Shown here one piece after another: positions 1 through 12,813 of a DNA stretch of 64,000 nucleotides; the stretch's first letter is position 1; each line of letters starts with the position of its first letter. The notes below the pieces were generated by a model that saw only the letters and a list, made by a program, of their open reading frames with translations, searched no databases and was not told the DNA's origin. The DNA is from Gnetum montanum (taxonomy: Eukaryota; Streptophyta; Gnetopsida; Gnetales; Gnetaceae). The position numbers and the translations under genes were made by a program. The stretch is from the NCBI GenBank assembly GCA_015680685.1, contig MNCI01022658.1, forward strand, positions 130,751 to 194,750, in the 5' to 3' direction.

Positions 1-1176
1 GTTATAACTATGTTGTGTCTCTCTTTCTTGTGGTTACATGACTCCAAGTTGTTAGCTCAATGTCTTATTAGGCAAGAAGTTTCCTTTTCGAATCATACTT
101 TAGGTATTGCTATATTTATCAATAATTCTTCTACCATATCATGTTAGCTTAGGGTACACCTATAATCAAATTATTTTGGGTTTCAATGCCTCTTGTTTCT
201 CTCTTTTTTTTTTTAAATTTTTTTTTAGCCGTGTAAGATTTAGGGTCCTACTTGAAAAATTACAAAATGATAATATTGTAAAAGGCATATAACCAACTTT
301 TAATCTCAATTTTTTCTATATACTCACTTCGTTAATGACATCTTTCTATTCTATGATGGGAATCCATAATTTCTTGCAAACTTGCATACAAGAGCATCAA
401 AGTTTTTAAATGCCTCTCCTTTAAGAATTAATTTAAATAAAAGATGGGTTCTTTTTTAAAAAATTATTTAGGAACATTTTTAGTAATATAGTGATTTATT
501 AGAATGTCAAGTAGACTCATTACCTAATATGTAATTTGGGCTTTCTATGTTTGTGGGTTATATGAAGAAGAAACTAGGGCTTTTATAAAATTCAAAAGTT
601 GGAATGTAGAAAATATTATAGACATTTGTTTCAATTCTTAACGCATAGTTCTCTTATCTTTAAATTAATTAAAAACCTAAAATGTAACTCATTTAATAAG
701 GCGAAAAAATCATGAATTATTTTGTTCTTTACAATTTTTATAGAAAATAGTGAGATTTTTGTTGTGAATTAGAAAATGGTACTTACAGGTTAAAAAAGAA
801 TGATAAATGTAAGGTGTTAAATAACAAGATTGTTGTTGCTCTATGTTCTTTCTCTACAATTTTCATGATTTGTTTGTAATGTAAAAAATGAAATTCAATG
901 ATTGATTTTTATACTTACCATCATATTTAATGCATCTAACTACTACATGATGAAAACTTCATGGTGATAATTTGAAATTCATCAAAATCTAATGCTCTAA
1001 TCACAAGGTCTAAAATATAATAGAAATGATTTGATGACTATTGATATTGAAATAAACATGCAGCATGTGATACAACAAGTTTATGGTGTTATATGTGTCA
1101 AACCTAAAATCATAAACAAAAAAAGTAATAGTGAAAAGTAAATGTATCAAATATCTCTATCATAGGATATAAACAA
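1..1176. other. AT-rich DNA without recognisable gene
   Basis: No coding region, tRNA or LTR boundary could be recognised. The stretch is AT-rich with poly-T runs near 205-230. By comparison with E1 and E2, it should correspond to the spacer between integrase and the 3' ORF of the plus-strand element E0 described below, but no integrase remnant is readable. Confidence 0.5.
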
Positions 1177-1390
1177 TGAGGTGTTAGCTTAGTGGTAAAG
1201 ACTCTTGATTTGGAAACTTTAAGTCATGGATTCAATTTTGGTAGGCAATGTTGAATCATATATCTTGGGATATACCTCCACCACACCCCCCCGTTGCTAC
1301 ATTGTTGTTTCTATGACAGAGTTTATTTTGGCCTAGAGACCAATTACTAGCCTCATCCAAGAGAGTTTTCTGTGGTCACAGTAAAATAAT
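1177..1390 (+). repeat. tRNA-derived SINE-like element, decayed
   Basis: The segment begins with a tRNA-like head. An A-box match TAGCTTAGTGG lies at 1185-1195 and a degenerate B box GGATTCAATTT at 1228-1238, with about 30 bases between them. This is the spacing of an RNA polymerase III internal promoter. The DNA that follows is not tRNA-like, which is the SINE layout. The 3' end is a guess because no clear tail or target duplication is visible. It could instead be a lone tRNA pseudogene. Confidence 0.5.
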
Positions 1391-2349
1391 TTTATTGTCA
1401 TAATGATAAGGAAAAGTTCTCCTAATTATTTTTTTTTCTCTAATATCTAAGAAGGGTCTTTATATCTTGAGAGGTCAACTACTAGTTGGCTATAATTTGT
1501 CATAGTATATAACTAATTATCATCATAATGTTGGACTAAGACATGAATTTTTCCCTAAGAATTATTATTTTTGCTAAGATTTTTTTGAGGGACTAACTAC
1601 TTTATTACTTGGACTTTGTCCTTGGCAATAAATAATTTTTGTCATAAAGGTGGGCAAAAAGATGATTTTTTTACAAGAAATATCATTGAATAACATACAC
1701 TAGTTTTTATTTTTATTTTTAATGTGAAAATCAATACTTAGTAAATTAATTTGAAAAATATAAAAGATTCTCTTATCAAAATAATAGATATATATCATAA
1801 ATATATAGCTAAACTAGTTACTTATATAGTTATAATGGAAGAATCACATCTAGTGAATGAATAGACACAACGAATAGTTATTATTAGTTAAGATACTTGA
1901 TTATACATAACTAAATTAAACATAATACAAACCACTATACAATGTGTTGTACACTGTGATGGTGTATACATAAGATCATGATGTAACTAAATATAGATAC
2001 TAACCAACATGTTAAGCTTACTAGAACATACCAAATCTTTAAGAAGAGGATCTCGACTTTCCAATTGGAACCCAAGTTAACTAACATAAAAAATAATGAA
2101 AATTTTTTCTAATATCCTATTTTGAACATGTTGAGATAACTAACATTAAAAATGATGAAAATTAATCAATAAATACTTTGATGATTTAGTTATCTTAGGG
2201 CTTAGGGAATGATATTTTACAAGCACATTACAACATTAATATCATATTCTTTGATTATTAATCAAAACCAAAGGATCAAATCAATTAAAATTATCACGAA
2301 AATTTTTTCAAAATTAATAAATAATTCTTAATGATTGTAAATAGCATCA
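1391..2349. other. AT-rich spacer
   Basis: No gene is recognisable. The position relative to the E0 3' ORF suggests spacer DNA of that element. No clear counterpart of the internal TATA/U3-like block seen in E1 and E2 was found; short TATA-like runs near 1788-1812 are ordinary AT-rich sequence. Confidence 0.4.
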
Positions 2350-5300
2350 AAATGTATTCCTAAAGTTAGAGGAACCTCACAACCAAGGGAGAGAAGGTTG
2401 AGAGGTAAATAAAATAGAGGATGATGAGTGGCGAGGTACCCCTACACTCAACCATATGAATACGAGCATTTCACGCATGATATGGTTGAACTCCGCAGCC
2501 GGACTAGTTGTGATATCTAGACAGTTATCCTTAGGTCGCAGTTCACTGTCTTCCCATTTGGACTAGCGTTAACTTTGTCATGTATGGTTTAGTCCAGAGT
2601 GAGGTGTATGATGTGTTCCTATACTATCGCTACTCCTAAAGATAATGGAAAATATCTTTAATTAAACTAGGAGAGAGAGAGAGAGAGAGAGTCTAAGCTA
2701 GCCTAAGTGCGATGAGCATCTGTTCCTCAATCATCCATACACATCTTGGACCTTGTGCATGACTACCACTGGGATTGCCAAGCGCAGATCCTAGGTACGC
2801 TACTGGGTTACTAAGTAGTCACACTTAAATGCTCATGATCAAGTCGTACTCATTCCACGTTTAACAGGAGTTTAGGGTAAGAAGATATTAACTAAGAAAG
2901 CAGTAAATGACAATTAAATAAATAATTAAGCTAAGTAAATGCTACAATGATGAAGTAATCTCGATCTTTATTTTTAGTCACGTGCATGTCCAAGTACGTC
3001 ACACTTGAATAAGGATGTTGTACAATTATAATCACCACATTGTGGGCATGCGTTGGGAGGAAAGGTTTGAGAGGAACTTAAACTTAAAAACTTACAATAA
3101 AATCTAAGAACTAATGCCCCAAAACCAAGTGTGCTGCCTTTTATTTCTAGGCTCACACCGGAATTGCGATATTACGTACACGATATCGCATGCAGGTCGC
3201 GATATCGTGGCTCTGATAACTAGGCTCCGATAACTGGGCCTAACAAACCATGTATCTTGTATCAGGGATCCGATAATAGGGCTCCAATAATTGGGCTCCG
3301 ATAACTGGGCCTAACAGACCATGACTCATCAGAGGATGTGGATATGAAAGTGACCAACTACAATAATCACAAGTGAGTGGATAAGAATAGGAAGAATAAG
3401 AAGTATAGTCTACATTTATACACCAGCCCATATCATAGATGTAGTGATTTGTGCAAGGAAAAGTAGCACTACTTGTTTCAAACATAGGAAGATAGATCAC
3501 ACTCTTTAATAAACGCATAAAGATGATAAGCAACATGGAAGCTACGTTCAACATCCTAACTGAGCTTAATTTTGAACCTTTCTTGGAGTTTTTTCTGCAA
3601 GAAGTCCATGAGTAGTTGTAAGCCTTTACATTTTAACCCATCATTTCAACCAATGGAGAATGGTTTCTCAATGAGACCTACCAATTCTAACATAACTAAC
3701 AAGAAGACTTAACCATTAAGATTGAGAAAATTGCCTTCTCATATGTTGTTAATGTCATTATCACTATGTTGAAATTGTCCAACATTGGAATGGAGATTGT
3801 TTAGTCACAACATGCTCTAATACTGAAACAAGAAATTTGTGAATGGAAATAGCCTACTATGATAAGAAAAAGAAATTTGGTTCTCTGTCACTCATTAAAA
3901 TGATCTATTTTAAAATAGGGATCTATTAAATCTATTTCACAAAGCATTTAAATAAAATATCCACCTATGCAGCTAGAGGAAGCACTATCTTGAGCGGAAG
4001 GTATCTACCCAACTTAGCTCATTCCCTTTTCCTTGAGATAGAATGAACATTCCAAGAAAATAAATTAGGAAATAATACACTATAATTTCTTTGTATAATT
4101 CATAAATTATGTAAGCAATTCAAAATCATTGGACATACAAATGATACCATCAAGTGAGCTTAAAATGTATATTATTCTAGAATGATGAAACCTATACCAA
4201 TCAAAGAGGACCAATTGAAGAATCCTTTTTGCATAGAAGCAACACCATCCAATACATCTACAACAATTTTTACCTCAACACTAGCCAATAAAATTCCTGC
4301 AATAGAAATCATTGGTATTGGAACTAGCACTCATGCCCTTACAATAGATCTTGGGGTATATCACCCTATGATGAGTTGCCTATAGAAATTACCAAAAGCT
4401 ATGGATTGTAGGATGGGAGACTTCTAATAGATGTTTAATATTATAAGAGATGAGCCTAAAGTCTTCATGGACTCTCAATCTAGAAGAATTTCTATGCAAT
4501 TAACAAGGGATGATTGGATAGCCTAGATATTTGAGAATGATACTACATTCTAACTCATCTTAGCATTCGGTGATGAGGCCACGATTCTCATCATGCTCTA
4601 TAAAGGCTAGGAAGTTGTTGCAAGGGTCATAATAAGCCACATTAGTACAACCTTAAATGCTTCTACAATATCCATTTTAGACTTTACTAAGGTGTAAGAC
4701 GTTCAAGTGTCCATAAGAGTTAGAAGAGGAGAAGGAAGTATGAAGGTCAAGCAACATAAAGGGATGGTCAAGAGACTACTTTGCACTAACAAAATGATTG
4801 AAGATGTCTTTGATGTTTCTAAAGATGTCACAATAGTGTAGTTTGAGCTTATATTCGCTAAGAGGAAGTTAGTGCTATCTAAAGTCCAACTGCAACATGC
4901 TAAGTTGAAGGTTTAGAAACTACAAGATGAAATTACCTAACTCTATGCATAGCTTTAAGATTTCATAAGGTTCATTGCTTCTAAGATTCTTGGTCAATTT
5001 TGAACTAATGAAATCAACCATCTTAAGGCCAAGTAGTGCTAGCTAAAAATAGAGAGAAATAAAACCACATGAAATGCATCTATAGCTGACATCAAGTCAC
5101 ATGGATGATAAAACACCATCTTCATGCTAGAGGAAGGAAAAAAAAGGTTTAGCAACTAGAAACTAAAGGCTAACACACGTGATGAAGAAGAAAGAGCAAT
5201 TAAAACATGCTTGATTTTCCTTTGTGAACAATTTGTGAAGAGATATTTGAATATCAAAAGGTTACCCTTGAAAATAGAAAACTTTTAATGGCAGAAGTCA

Positions 5301-6060
5301 AAGTAATATAATAGAGGTTCATAATAGAGATTGAGCATTGAAAGAATAAAGTCATAAAGAAGAACATATTCATGAGGCATTATAGAGAATAAATAGGCTT
5401 TTAAAAGAAGATTAATAAAAAGGAAATCAAGGTGGATAAGGCCTAGTTCAACAATGCTTTATAATACTCAATGGACATTGCTTAGAGGAGTATCCTTGAT
5501 AGAAACAATATTATCAATCAAAATTAAATCCTAGAATTTGTAGATCAAAGAGATGCTGCATTACATGGAGTTGGCTAACTTGAGATATGCTAATCTTGCA
5601 ATGCTGATAGCTTGTTAATCAAAAAATAAAATTGAAAAGTAAGTTGCTACCATATTTCCACTTTTTAAACATGAGAGTAAACTCCATGAGTAGATAAAGA
5701 AGAAATTGCAAGATGTAATAGTAGAGTTGAAGGTCCTTAGAGGTTTGTATACTAGGAAGTAAGATGTCATAAAGACCTAGCAAAATAAAAATAAAAATGA
5801 TTAGTTACCAAGAGGTAAATGAATGCACACTAATTATTGCCTAGTTTGTACAGATGTTTTTAAACTTCTTGTATACATGAAAAGTGTTTAAAAATGCTAA
5901 ACTAGCCAACTTGACTTGAATAATTAATGATCCATAGATTGGTGAGAATAAGTTCAAAGTGATTTTGAATCATTTTTGCATTGAGAGAGCAACAATAAGT
6001 CAACTACAAGAGTAGCTAAAATAGGAGAAATCAATGCCATAAAGCATAACTTGAAGATCA
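2350..6060 (+). pseudogene. Decayed 3' ORF of Athila-like element E0
   Basis: This is a plus-strand homologue of the long 3' ORF of E1 and E2. The N-terminal basic stretch (TSQPRERR at about 2378-2401) matches SQPRDKRPR in E2. A solo LTR then interrupts it at 2422-3331. After that, LTELNFEPFL (about 3556-3585), NGEWFLNETYQF (about 3655-3690) and MELANLRYANLAML (about 5556-5610) match the E2 motifs ELNFGPFL, NGEWYLGETYLF and MELANLHYANLAML in the same order. The frame is broken by many stops and shifts. The protein's function is unknown; the second half is leucine/lysine-rich and coiled-coil-like. The purine tract and 3' LTR of the same element follow directly. Confidence 0.75.
2422..3331 (-). 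mobile_element. Solo LTR, family A copy 1
   Basis: The 910-bp segment starts TGATGAG and ends CTCATCA, a perfect 7-bp terminal inverted repeat. It is flanked by the exact 5-bp duplication GAGGA at 2417-2421 and 3332-3336. There is no internal coding region, so it is a solo LTR left by recombination between two LTRs. It sits inside the E0 3' ORF and therefore inserted later. A GA microsatellite lies at about 2671-2692. The high-coordinate end carries repeats with GATATCG cores and the unit GGCTCCGATAACTGGGCC. A TATA-like AAATAAAAGG on the minus strand implies transcription leftward. Confidence 0.93.
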
Positions 6061-6280
6061 ATTTTCAACAATTTTTATAGTCCTAGAATTTTGTACGTTT
6101 TTTATGTCTATCCAAGTTTTTTGTTATTATTATAAACATTCACTCAAATGAAATTTTATAATGTGACACTCAAGTTAGTTTATTAGTTCATAAGTCAATA
6201 TATTAGTTTGATTTAAACTCATAATTTAATAACAAACTTTTTTCAATTTTTTTAACTTGATGATGAGTTTTTAGTTAATT

Positions 6281-6289
6281 GTTGGGGTA
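6281..6289 (+). other. Polypurine-like tract of E0
   Basis: GTTGGGGTA directly precedes the LTR start. E2 has TTGTGGGGGTA and E1 has CATGGGGGTA at the same place when read on their coding strand. The tract would prime plus-strand DNA synthesis. Confidence 0.7.
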
Positions 6290-7136
6290 TGATGAATAGT
6301 AAAATTGTCAATTACGCATTACAACTATAATGTTGCATTTGCAATATTGTAGCTATAATATTATATGTTATCAAATGATGTTATAGATATCATATATTCA
6401 AGGTTAGTATCAATTATAAATACCATCCACCTACCACATTTAATACAATGTTTGATCATAATTATGGCTGGACTCTATTAACTCACAATGTGATTTGAAG
6501 CAATTTTATGGTGTCTTTATTTAAGTGGAATGTCCCTATTGTAGAATCAACAACAAAGATTAAGATTGTCTTTCCATTGTAGCATTCTAACTTTAAATAG
6601 ATTTTATTTTCTAAGCATTTATTTTTTGATGTTCTTTACATTCCAATGTAATTAGCTTAATGATTTACGTCTTTATGTATAATAGTAACATGGTAGAATG
6701 AGTGCAATTAGTTTTGAGTATACTATGTAATTACTTAATAACCCAGTAGTGATATTGCTTGGTATACCAAATATTGTATTACTTAGTAATCCCAACAATA
6801 GTTAAACTAGTCTAGTATTTGTCCAATAGATCAGGAATGAATGATTATCATCCTTAGGCTAGATTATGATTTATTTATATTGTTAATTAGTTTAATTAAT
6901 TCAATTCAATATTAAACCTTAGTTGCTTAATGGTTGAACAATATTATATCATGTGCCTCACTTTGGGCTAACAATATGCCAAAGAACTATAACTAGTCAA
7001 AGTGGAAAGGTAGTAACCCATGATCAACTCTCAACTCTTTGGAAGCCATGCTATGCCCATCTATGGATTACAACAATATGACTCGCAGTACTTATGATTC
7101 ATATGGTTGGGCATATGGATTACTAGATATTCATAA
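6290..7136 (+). mobile_element. 3' LTR of element E0
   Basis: It starts TGATGAA immediately after the purine tract. It has a TATA box (TTATAAATACC at 6414-6424), preceded by GATATC-like palindromic repeats. The end (CTTATGATTCATATGGTTGG through TTCATAA) aligns with the reverse complement of the E1/E2 LTR start, including the 'CATATGGTTGG' motif. It is 847 bp long, close to the 850-910 bp of the other LTRs. The terminal CATCA has decayed to CATAA. No partner LTR is in the window, so the 5' half of E0 lies to the left. Confidence 0.75.
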
Positions 7137-7164
7137 TGTACTAAACACAAAATTTTATTATCAA

Positions 7165-7310
7165 GAAGATATACTTTGATAGCATTCAAATAATTCATAT
7201 CTCAACATCTCACTAGCCTATAGATATGCTTACCAAGCCATTAAGTGCATCATAATTTCATTATTTGATTTTCTAGTTGGATATGAAAAATCTTCATACC
7301 TCAATTTGAG
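7165..7310 (+). pseudogene. Ty1/copia polyprotein C-terminus (RNase H end)
   Basis: One plus frame reads FDSIQIIHISTSH, a stop, then PIDMLTKPLSAS, a stop, and after a short gap LDMKNLHTSI. This matches the typical copia end (…D.LTKPL…KF..L…LGM…). It is followed by the purine tract TTGAGGGGAAG and an LTR-like start. The two in-frame TAG/TAA codons are consistent with CAG or AAG decay. Only about 45 codons are readable; the rest of the element is missing or replaced by E0, whose LTR ends at 7136. Confidence 0.65.
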
Positions 7311-7316
7311 GGGAAG

Positions 7317-7585
7317 TATTAGAGATAAGATATGTTTATTAATCTAAACAAAAATCTTTCTTGTACATCGATGTTCTATAAAATAATCTTTCTTGTATAC
7401 TATTGTTTCATATAATTGTATTTTCATTTCATCCCAACCAAATATTTCCCTACATTGATTAATATAATAACTCATATTTTGTACATTTTCATTCTCTTCA
7501 TAAGTACCATGGAACTCATGTTTATAAGTTGTCTTCATATAAATGCAACAAAGTGTGTAAACATTTTCTTTCATATGTAGTTTTC
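7317..7585 (+). mobile_element. Ty1/copia 3' LTR remnant
   Basis: The sequence begins TATTAGAGATAAGATATG right after the copia purine tract. This is the usual TGTTAG… start with TG changed to TA. A TATA-like CATATAAATG lies near 7535-7545. The 3' end is not defined and was placed by the length normal for short copia LTRs. Confidence 0.45.
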
Positions 7586-7967
7586 ACAAAGAATTGCAAA
7601 GAAATCAAAGGATTTGATCTTGGAACAAGGTAAAAATACTAATTTTACTAAAATCACTAGAGATCACTAGTTATGATATCTAGTCATACATTCTTATACT
7701 ATTTTCTTAAAAAGTAGTTGATGTTATGTTACTAAAAATTGCCTCCATTGATAAGCTAGGTGATAACCTTAATTTTATTAGAAAGGCTATCAATTAGAGA
7801 TGTCTAAAATAATATTAGATAATTAGAAGCCTTTTTAAATCTTTGTAGGCTACTCTAACCACAATAAGTAATAAGCCTTTCTTCTAGATTTCTCTATTAT
7901 TGATATCACAACAAGTTGTGTCACATGATGAAATGTAATAAGCTTTAGCTTCCTTTATCTCTACTAC
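7586..7967. other. AT-rich DNA, no gene seen
   Basis: No ORF, repeat boundary or RNA gene was recognised between the copia remnant and the next solo LTR. Confidence 0.5.
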
Positions 7968-8861
7968 TGATGAGTGGCGAGGTACCCCTACACTCAACCA
8001 TATGAATACGAGTGTTTCACGCACAATCCGGTCGAACTTCGCAGATGGGCTAGTTGTGGTATCTAGATGGTTACTCGTTGATCACAGTTCACTGTCTTCT
8101 CACCTAGACTAGTATTTTCTTTGTCACGTATGATTTAGTCTAGAGTGAGGTGTATGTCGTAGTCCTAAATTGGTGCTACTCCTAGAGGCAATAGAAAATA
8201 ACTTTAATTAAGCTAGGAGGAAAAGGGAGAGAGAGTCTAAGCTAGCCTAAGTGCTATGAGCATCCATCCCTTAATCATCCATACACATCTTGGACCTTAT
8301 GTACTACCACTAGGATTACCAAGAGCATGTCCTAGGTACGCTACTGGGATACCAAGTAGTTACACTTAAATGCTCGTGATTAAGTTGTACTCATTATACA
8401 TTTACTAATAGGGATAGGAGATGAGGGTAAAGAAATATTAATTACGAAACCAATAAATAACAATTAAAATTAAGTGAATGCTACAATGATGAAGTAATCT
8501 CAATCTTTATTGTTGGTCATATGCATGTCGAAGTACGTCGCACTCGAATAAAGGTTCCATACAATACTAACTGTGGGCATGCATTGGGGAGGGGTTGAGA
8601 GGAAAAACTGACAAAAAGATCCTACTCTAATACTAACTTCCTATTACTTTCCTGGGCACCCCATTGTGTATTTATAGGTTCACATGGGAACCTCAATATT
8701 GCGTATCCAATATCACTAGCCAAGCTGCGATATCATGTACATGATATCGGGGGTTCAATATCGGGACTCATCAGATATTAGGGGTCCGATAACAGGGGTA
8801 TGATATTAGCACCTGGTTGACAAGGGTATGATATTAGCACCTGACAAACCATGATTCATCA
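7968..8861 (-). mobile_element. Solo LTR, family A copy 2
   Basis: This is an 894-bp copy of the same LTR family as 2422-3331, with the same TGATGAGTGGCGAGGTACCC start and a CATCA end. It is flanked by exact duplications ACTAC at 7963-7967 and 8862-8866. The TATA box survives on the minus strand (CCTATAAATAC, 8667-8678). GATATC-containing repeats lie between the TATA box and the high-coordinate end, including a directly repeated GGGTATGATATTAGCACCTG. There is no internal region, so it is a solo LTR. Confidence 0.93.
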
Positions 8862-8866
8862 ACTAC

Positions 8867-10282
8867 CAACCATTATTATAGTAGATTGTTGTAGTGATAT
8901 GTAGCCATAACATTTTTTCTTGTCATTAGGTATCACTGAAATCGATGCCAACTTATAGATGTAGATGTGATAAAAACACTAATAAATTCTAAGCTCAATT
9001 GAAGGGAAAACATACATCAAATATCCTTTAATTATGAGAATAAGGTTGTAACATATGAAGGAACATGGTTAGGATCTCAATTTCTCTATACAAAATAAAT
9101 TAAGGATAGGATTTGTGAAGATTGTAAGGGTCTTTGCCCAAAAACATACAAGAATAATCGAGATTAGATTTAAATCAATTCTTCAACTTCTAAAGGGACT
9201 AGATCTAGTTATAAAATACTTAAGACTAGTTATCATAATTATAGAATATCAAATATTCAAGCTAAAATAGCTTCCAATAGGTAAATTAACTAAAATTTAT
9301 ATGAGAAATGGAGATTTAGATAAATACTTGAATAGAGCATTCAAACATCCACAAATTCAATGAAAGACAAAATCTAAACATTGATTCAATTGAGATAATC
9401 ATAGATCCATAGAACAAGGTTTCTAGGTAAAGGAGTGAGTCAAATCCTTACTAGAATAATAGATCAATATCTTCAAGAAACCTTCAAACACATCCAACAT
9501 GATGATCAAACAAGATTTTATGATAGAAAAACTAGATTCAAACATGAAATTGGTTCAAATAGATATTAAAAATGAGAGTTAAAACATGAGAAACATTCAT
9601 AGGACTCTAAAAATTATTGTAAAATAAGAGAAACTTATGAAAATGTATGAGAATGTGTGAGAACATCTGAGACTTGAAATTTTGATGATTGTAGATAAGA
9701 GAATTAATAAGATCTTCACTCCATTATGAGAACTAGTTTTTACAATAATGTAAGAATAAAGAAAAAATATACAATTATTAGGGAATCACCAGCACACTAA
9801 TCTTCTTTTATTTTCTTTCAAAATGAAAGGAAAATCTCTCATCATGTTTACAGTGAAGGGGGACAACCTCTTCTGATAACTTTTAGGAGCCTAGGATTGC
9901 CTTAAATGACATGAGGCTTACATTACAGAATAATCATCTCTTTATTACAAAACTAGAAATATGATCACATTACTTAAAGCTAACATAAACTTTAAAAGAA
10001 TAACTACCTAGGAGACTCAACATGACTTCATATGTTAAACTAAAGAACATAACAACATAATAAAACATTAAACCATGATTAAGAAACATAACATGGATGG
10101 TTTAATTGATGGTCCATATGAGGAAACATCTTATATTGTTTACAATAAAATCTACTTCATAAAAAATTTAATCTGTCTAGATGCGTAAGTTTCCAATTTT
10201 TTTAGAAAAGAAGTTTATTACTGTACCTTACATATGCTAATTACTTTAAGATGAATGAAGAGGTTACAAAATACTTGGAGAT
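8867..10282. other. AT-rich DNA, no gene seen
   Basis: No coding homology, LTR end or RNA gene was recognised. The short ORFs here are the length expected by chance. Confidence 0.5.
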
Positions 10283-10336
10283 AGATCATCATCATCATCC
10301 TAGCCTTGTTCCAACAAAATGGGATTGACTACTTGT
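10283..10336 (-). repeat. Au-like SINE tail, decayed
   Basis: ATCATCATCATCATCC at 10285-10300 is followed by TAGCCTTGTTCCAAC and then GGGATTGACTAC. On the minus strand this reads as the familiar plant Au-SINE 3' part (GTAG(C/T)C…CCC…TTGG..CAAGGCTA), ending in a GATGATGAT run. The tRNA-like head was not found, so this is a 5'-truncated or decayed copy. The family name is from memory and needs a repeat-library comparison. Confidence 0.5.
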
Positions 10337-12139
10337 GTTTTTTTCATCATTCACCTTTATGAAGAGCTAGATCTATCCATTTATTACAAAAATTGGGCCT
10401 TGTGAATTCTGCACATCACATTTGAGGAATGCCCTACATTGAAGATGGATAATGGAAAAATTTAGTTGGAAATCATGGACCATAAGCTGACTGGAAAAAA
10501 TTTTAACATAAATATCATTTAGAGAGTAGTTAAGCTTGCATTGCATAGCATTGATTCTAATCCAATAAAGAGCTAAGCTTTCATTACATAACATTGATGC
10601 TAATCCAATAGGAAGATCTAGAATTAGTAAGAAAGTGATGGAGTTGAAGCAAGCTCTTGAAGAAGAAGATAGAGCTAGCTTGCAAATACAATTGATTTGG
10701 AAAATTACTCTAAATTACCACGAAATTCAGAAGCTCTTAAATATTATTTTCATAATCTCTAGCATTCATAATGATTAATTTTCTAAGAAGTAGTTGAAAT
10801 TGTAGTTTCTTATTTAGAATTTTCTTTTGTATTTTCTCTTTCTCCCTAGAATTAGTCCTTAGTACATTGTGATTAATGTTAAGAATGTAAACATAAAAAG
10901 TTTAACTCTTTTAAAAGAAAGGTCAAATATCTCTTTCAATCAAGTTTAGCATTGAAGAAAATATATTTATTAACATTATACATAAACATAACTAGTTGGT
11001 GTATGAAAATTATTTATAGTTACTTTTAAAAATGGTAGGTTTCATCTATGAATGCTTATGAACATGACTTATAAATCCTTACAATAAAAATGTTAGAACT
11101 AAACTCCCATCGCTAGCAATGACTAGAAACTATTCACAATCAAAATTGATGTAAAGCTCTAGCTTAAAAATTTGTAAATAATAGCCTCTAACAATTGAGA
11201 GAATATAATAGAGATTTTGACTTACAAATAATAAGAACTAGCAACAAATAACATACGATGTGCAACATACCCTATTTCTAACCCATGGTTATTTTTATCT
11301 ATCTTTCATTAACCTATGGTTTGGCTCTTATTATGTCTTTAATTACATTGTTTATGGTTCTTAAGGATTAATTTCATAATCTTTTCATAAATATCTTATT
11401 TACGCTTTATGTTTTATAAATATTTGAATCATTAATTAAACTTTTATTTAAGCTTGCGTTTTAATAAATTGTGAATTCTTTTAATGATCATTCTTATTTT
11501 AATCTTATTTTTGGAAACTCTTAGTATCTTTTTAAAACATATAATTTTATTTAGCTTTTTGGATTTATTTTTTCAAGCTACTAATTACATGTTTTCTTGT
11601 AAAGAACAGGTTGTTAGGATGGTGGCACAAGTTGTGAACTAGTAGTTTAAATGTTGGAGATTATTATCCTTTTTCTAAAATATGCACAAGCTTTATTCTA
11701 TTTAATTCACTAAGTGAACATGAACTTTCTAATATCAGTTGGACTCTTGACTAGATTTTCTTTATTATTATGAAATTTATTAGTTAGATATACTATTGTG
11801 AATTGTGTATAAAGCTAGGTTTATGTGAGATTCTTTTACTCTTTTTCTTTGAATTAATATCTCTTAGTGGTGATTCTTGGTATTGCTTTGGTACTTTAGA
11901 AGATTTGATCTTATTGTTACAAGTCTTCTGAACTCACGAAGGTAAAGTAACTGATTCTAAGTTTTGAAGTCTTGTTATACGTATGATTTATCTTATACTA
12001 TCAATTATAATTCCATGATGTGTAATATCTAATGTTGATGTAATTATGGTTCTTTTTGATTTTGTAATTCTACTTTTGCTTGTATGTTTTTTGTAATTCT
12101 ACTTTTTGTTGTATGCTAACTCCCATTTTTTCTTATATT
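10337..12139. other. AT-rich DNA, no gene seen
   Basis: A short coiled-coil-like plus-strand reading (KVMELKQALEEEDRASLQ, about 10630-10685) stands out but has no recognisable context. Otherwise nothing was identified. Confidence 0.45.
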
Positions 12140-12510
12140 GTCAAGACATATATTGTGGCAATTTTTGCCACCATGACTTATGGTATGCTTACTATAGCTC
12201 ATGGAAAGGATTTTAGTAAAGATCATAGGTTATGATGAGGTCATGATTCTTGACCACAACTGAGATATAGATTATGGTTTTTCAAGAACATAAAAATCAA
12301 GCCGAGGTACACATTTCTTGAGTTATGGTATTCACCATGACTTGTGGTGAGGCTGTGGTCTAGACCATAACCTAATTACAAGTCATGGTTAGGTGAAAAT
12401 GGTTAATGACAAGTACTTATATGTGTAGTGGCATTTTGGCTTTCACCATGATTTGACAAACCATGGTTTACCTTTCATGACAAACCATGAGTTGTGGTCA
12501 ACTCATTGTC
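12140..12510. repeat. Cluster of short inverted repeats (ACCATGA / TCATGGT)
   Basis: Variants of CACCATGACTTATGGT, GACCATAACC and AACCATGGTTT recur in both orientations across about 370 bp, for example near 12171, 12330, 12360, 12380, 12447, 12468 and 12485. Several are self-complementary. No terminal repeats or target duplication frame the cluster, so its origin is open. Confidence 0.45.
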
Positions 12511-12813
12511 TCTAATTTTCATCTATTTTGTGACTAATCCTACCATAATGTATTATAATTACATAAGCAACTGAGTCAAGAATGTCATTTTTGGATTCTC
12601 CAAATAGTCCATGACCTTGGGTACTTTAATTAATGTATTCTTTGGCATTTTAACCTTTTAGTTATGGTTATGTTAGGATAAATGGGTAGAAATTATGAAG
12701 AGTCTAGGTTGGCCTCCAACACTTAACCTACACTACCTATGATTGTATTCTCAATTTTGTAGATTGTGCATCAATGGACAAGCATTATAAAGGGTGTGTT
12801 TGGCTATCATACT

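Noticed and set aside
107-292. Short open frame near the left edge
   Set aside because: Phe/Leu-rich reading of a poly-T region, of a length expected by chance in AT-rich DNA.
1181-1250. Functional tRNA gene
   Set aside because: Only the A box is good; the B box is decayed and no acceptor-stem pairing is visible.
10610-10760. Coiled-coil-like reading as part of another 3' ORF
   Set aside because: No further collinear motifs of the 3' ORF family are found around it.
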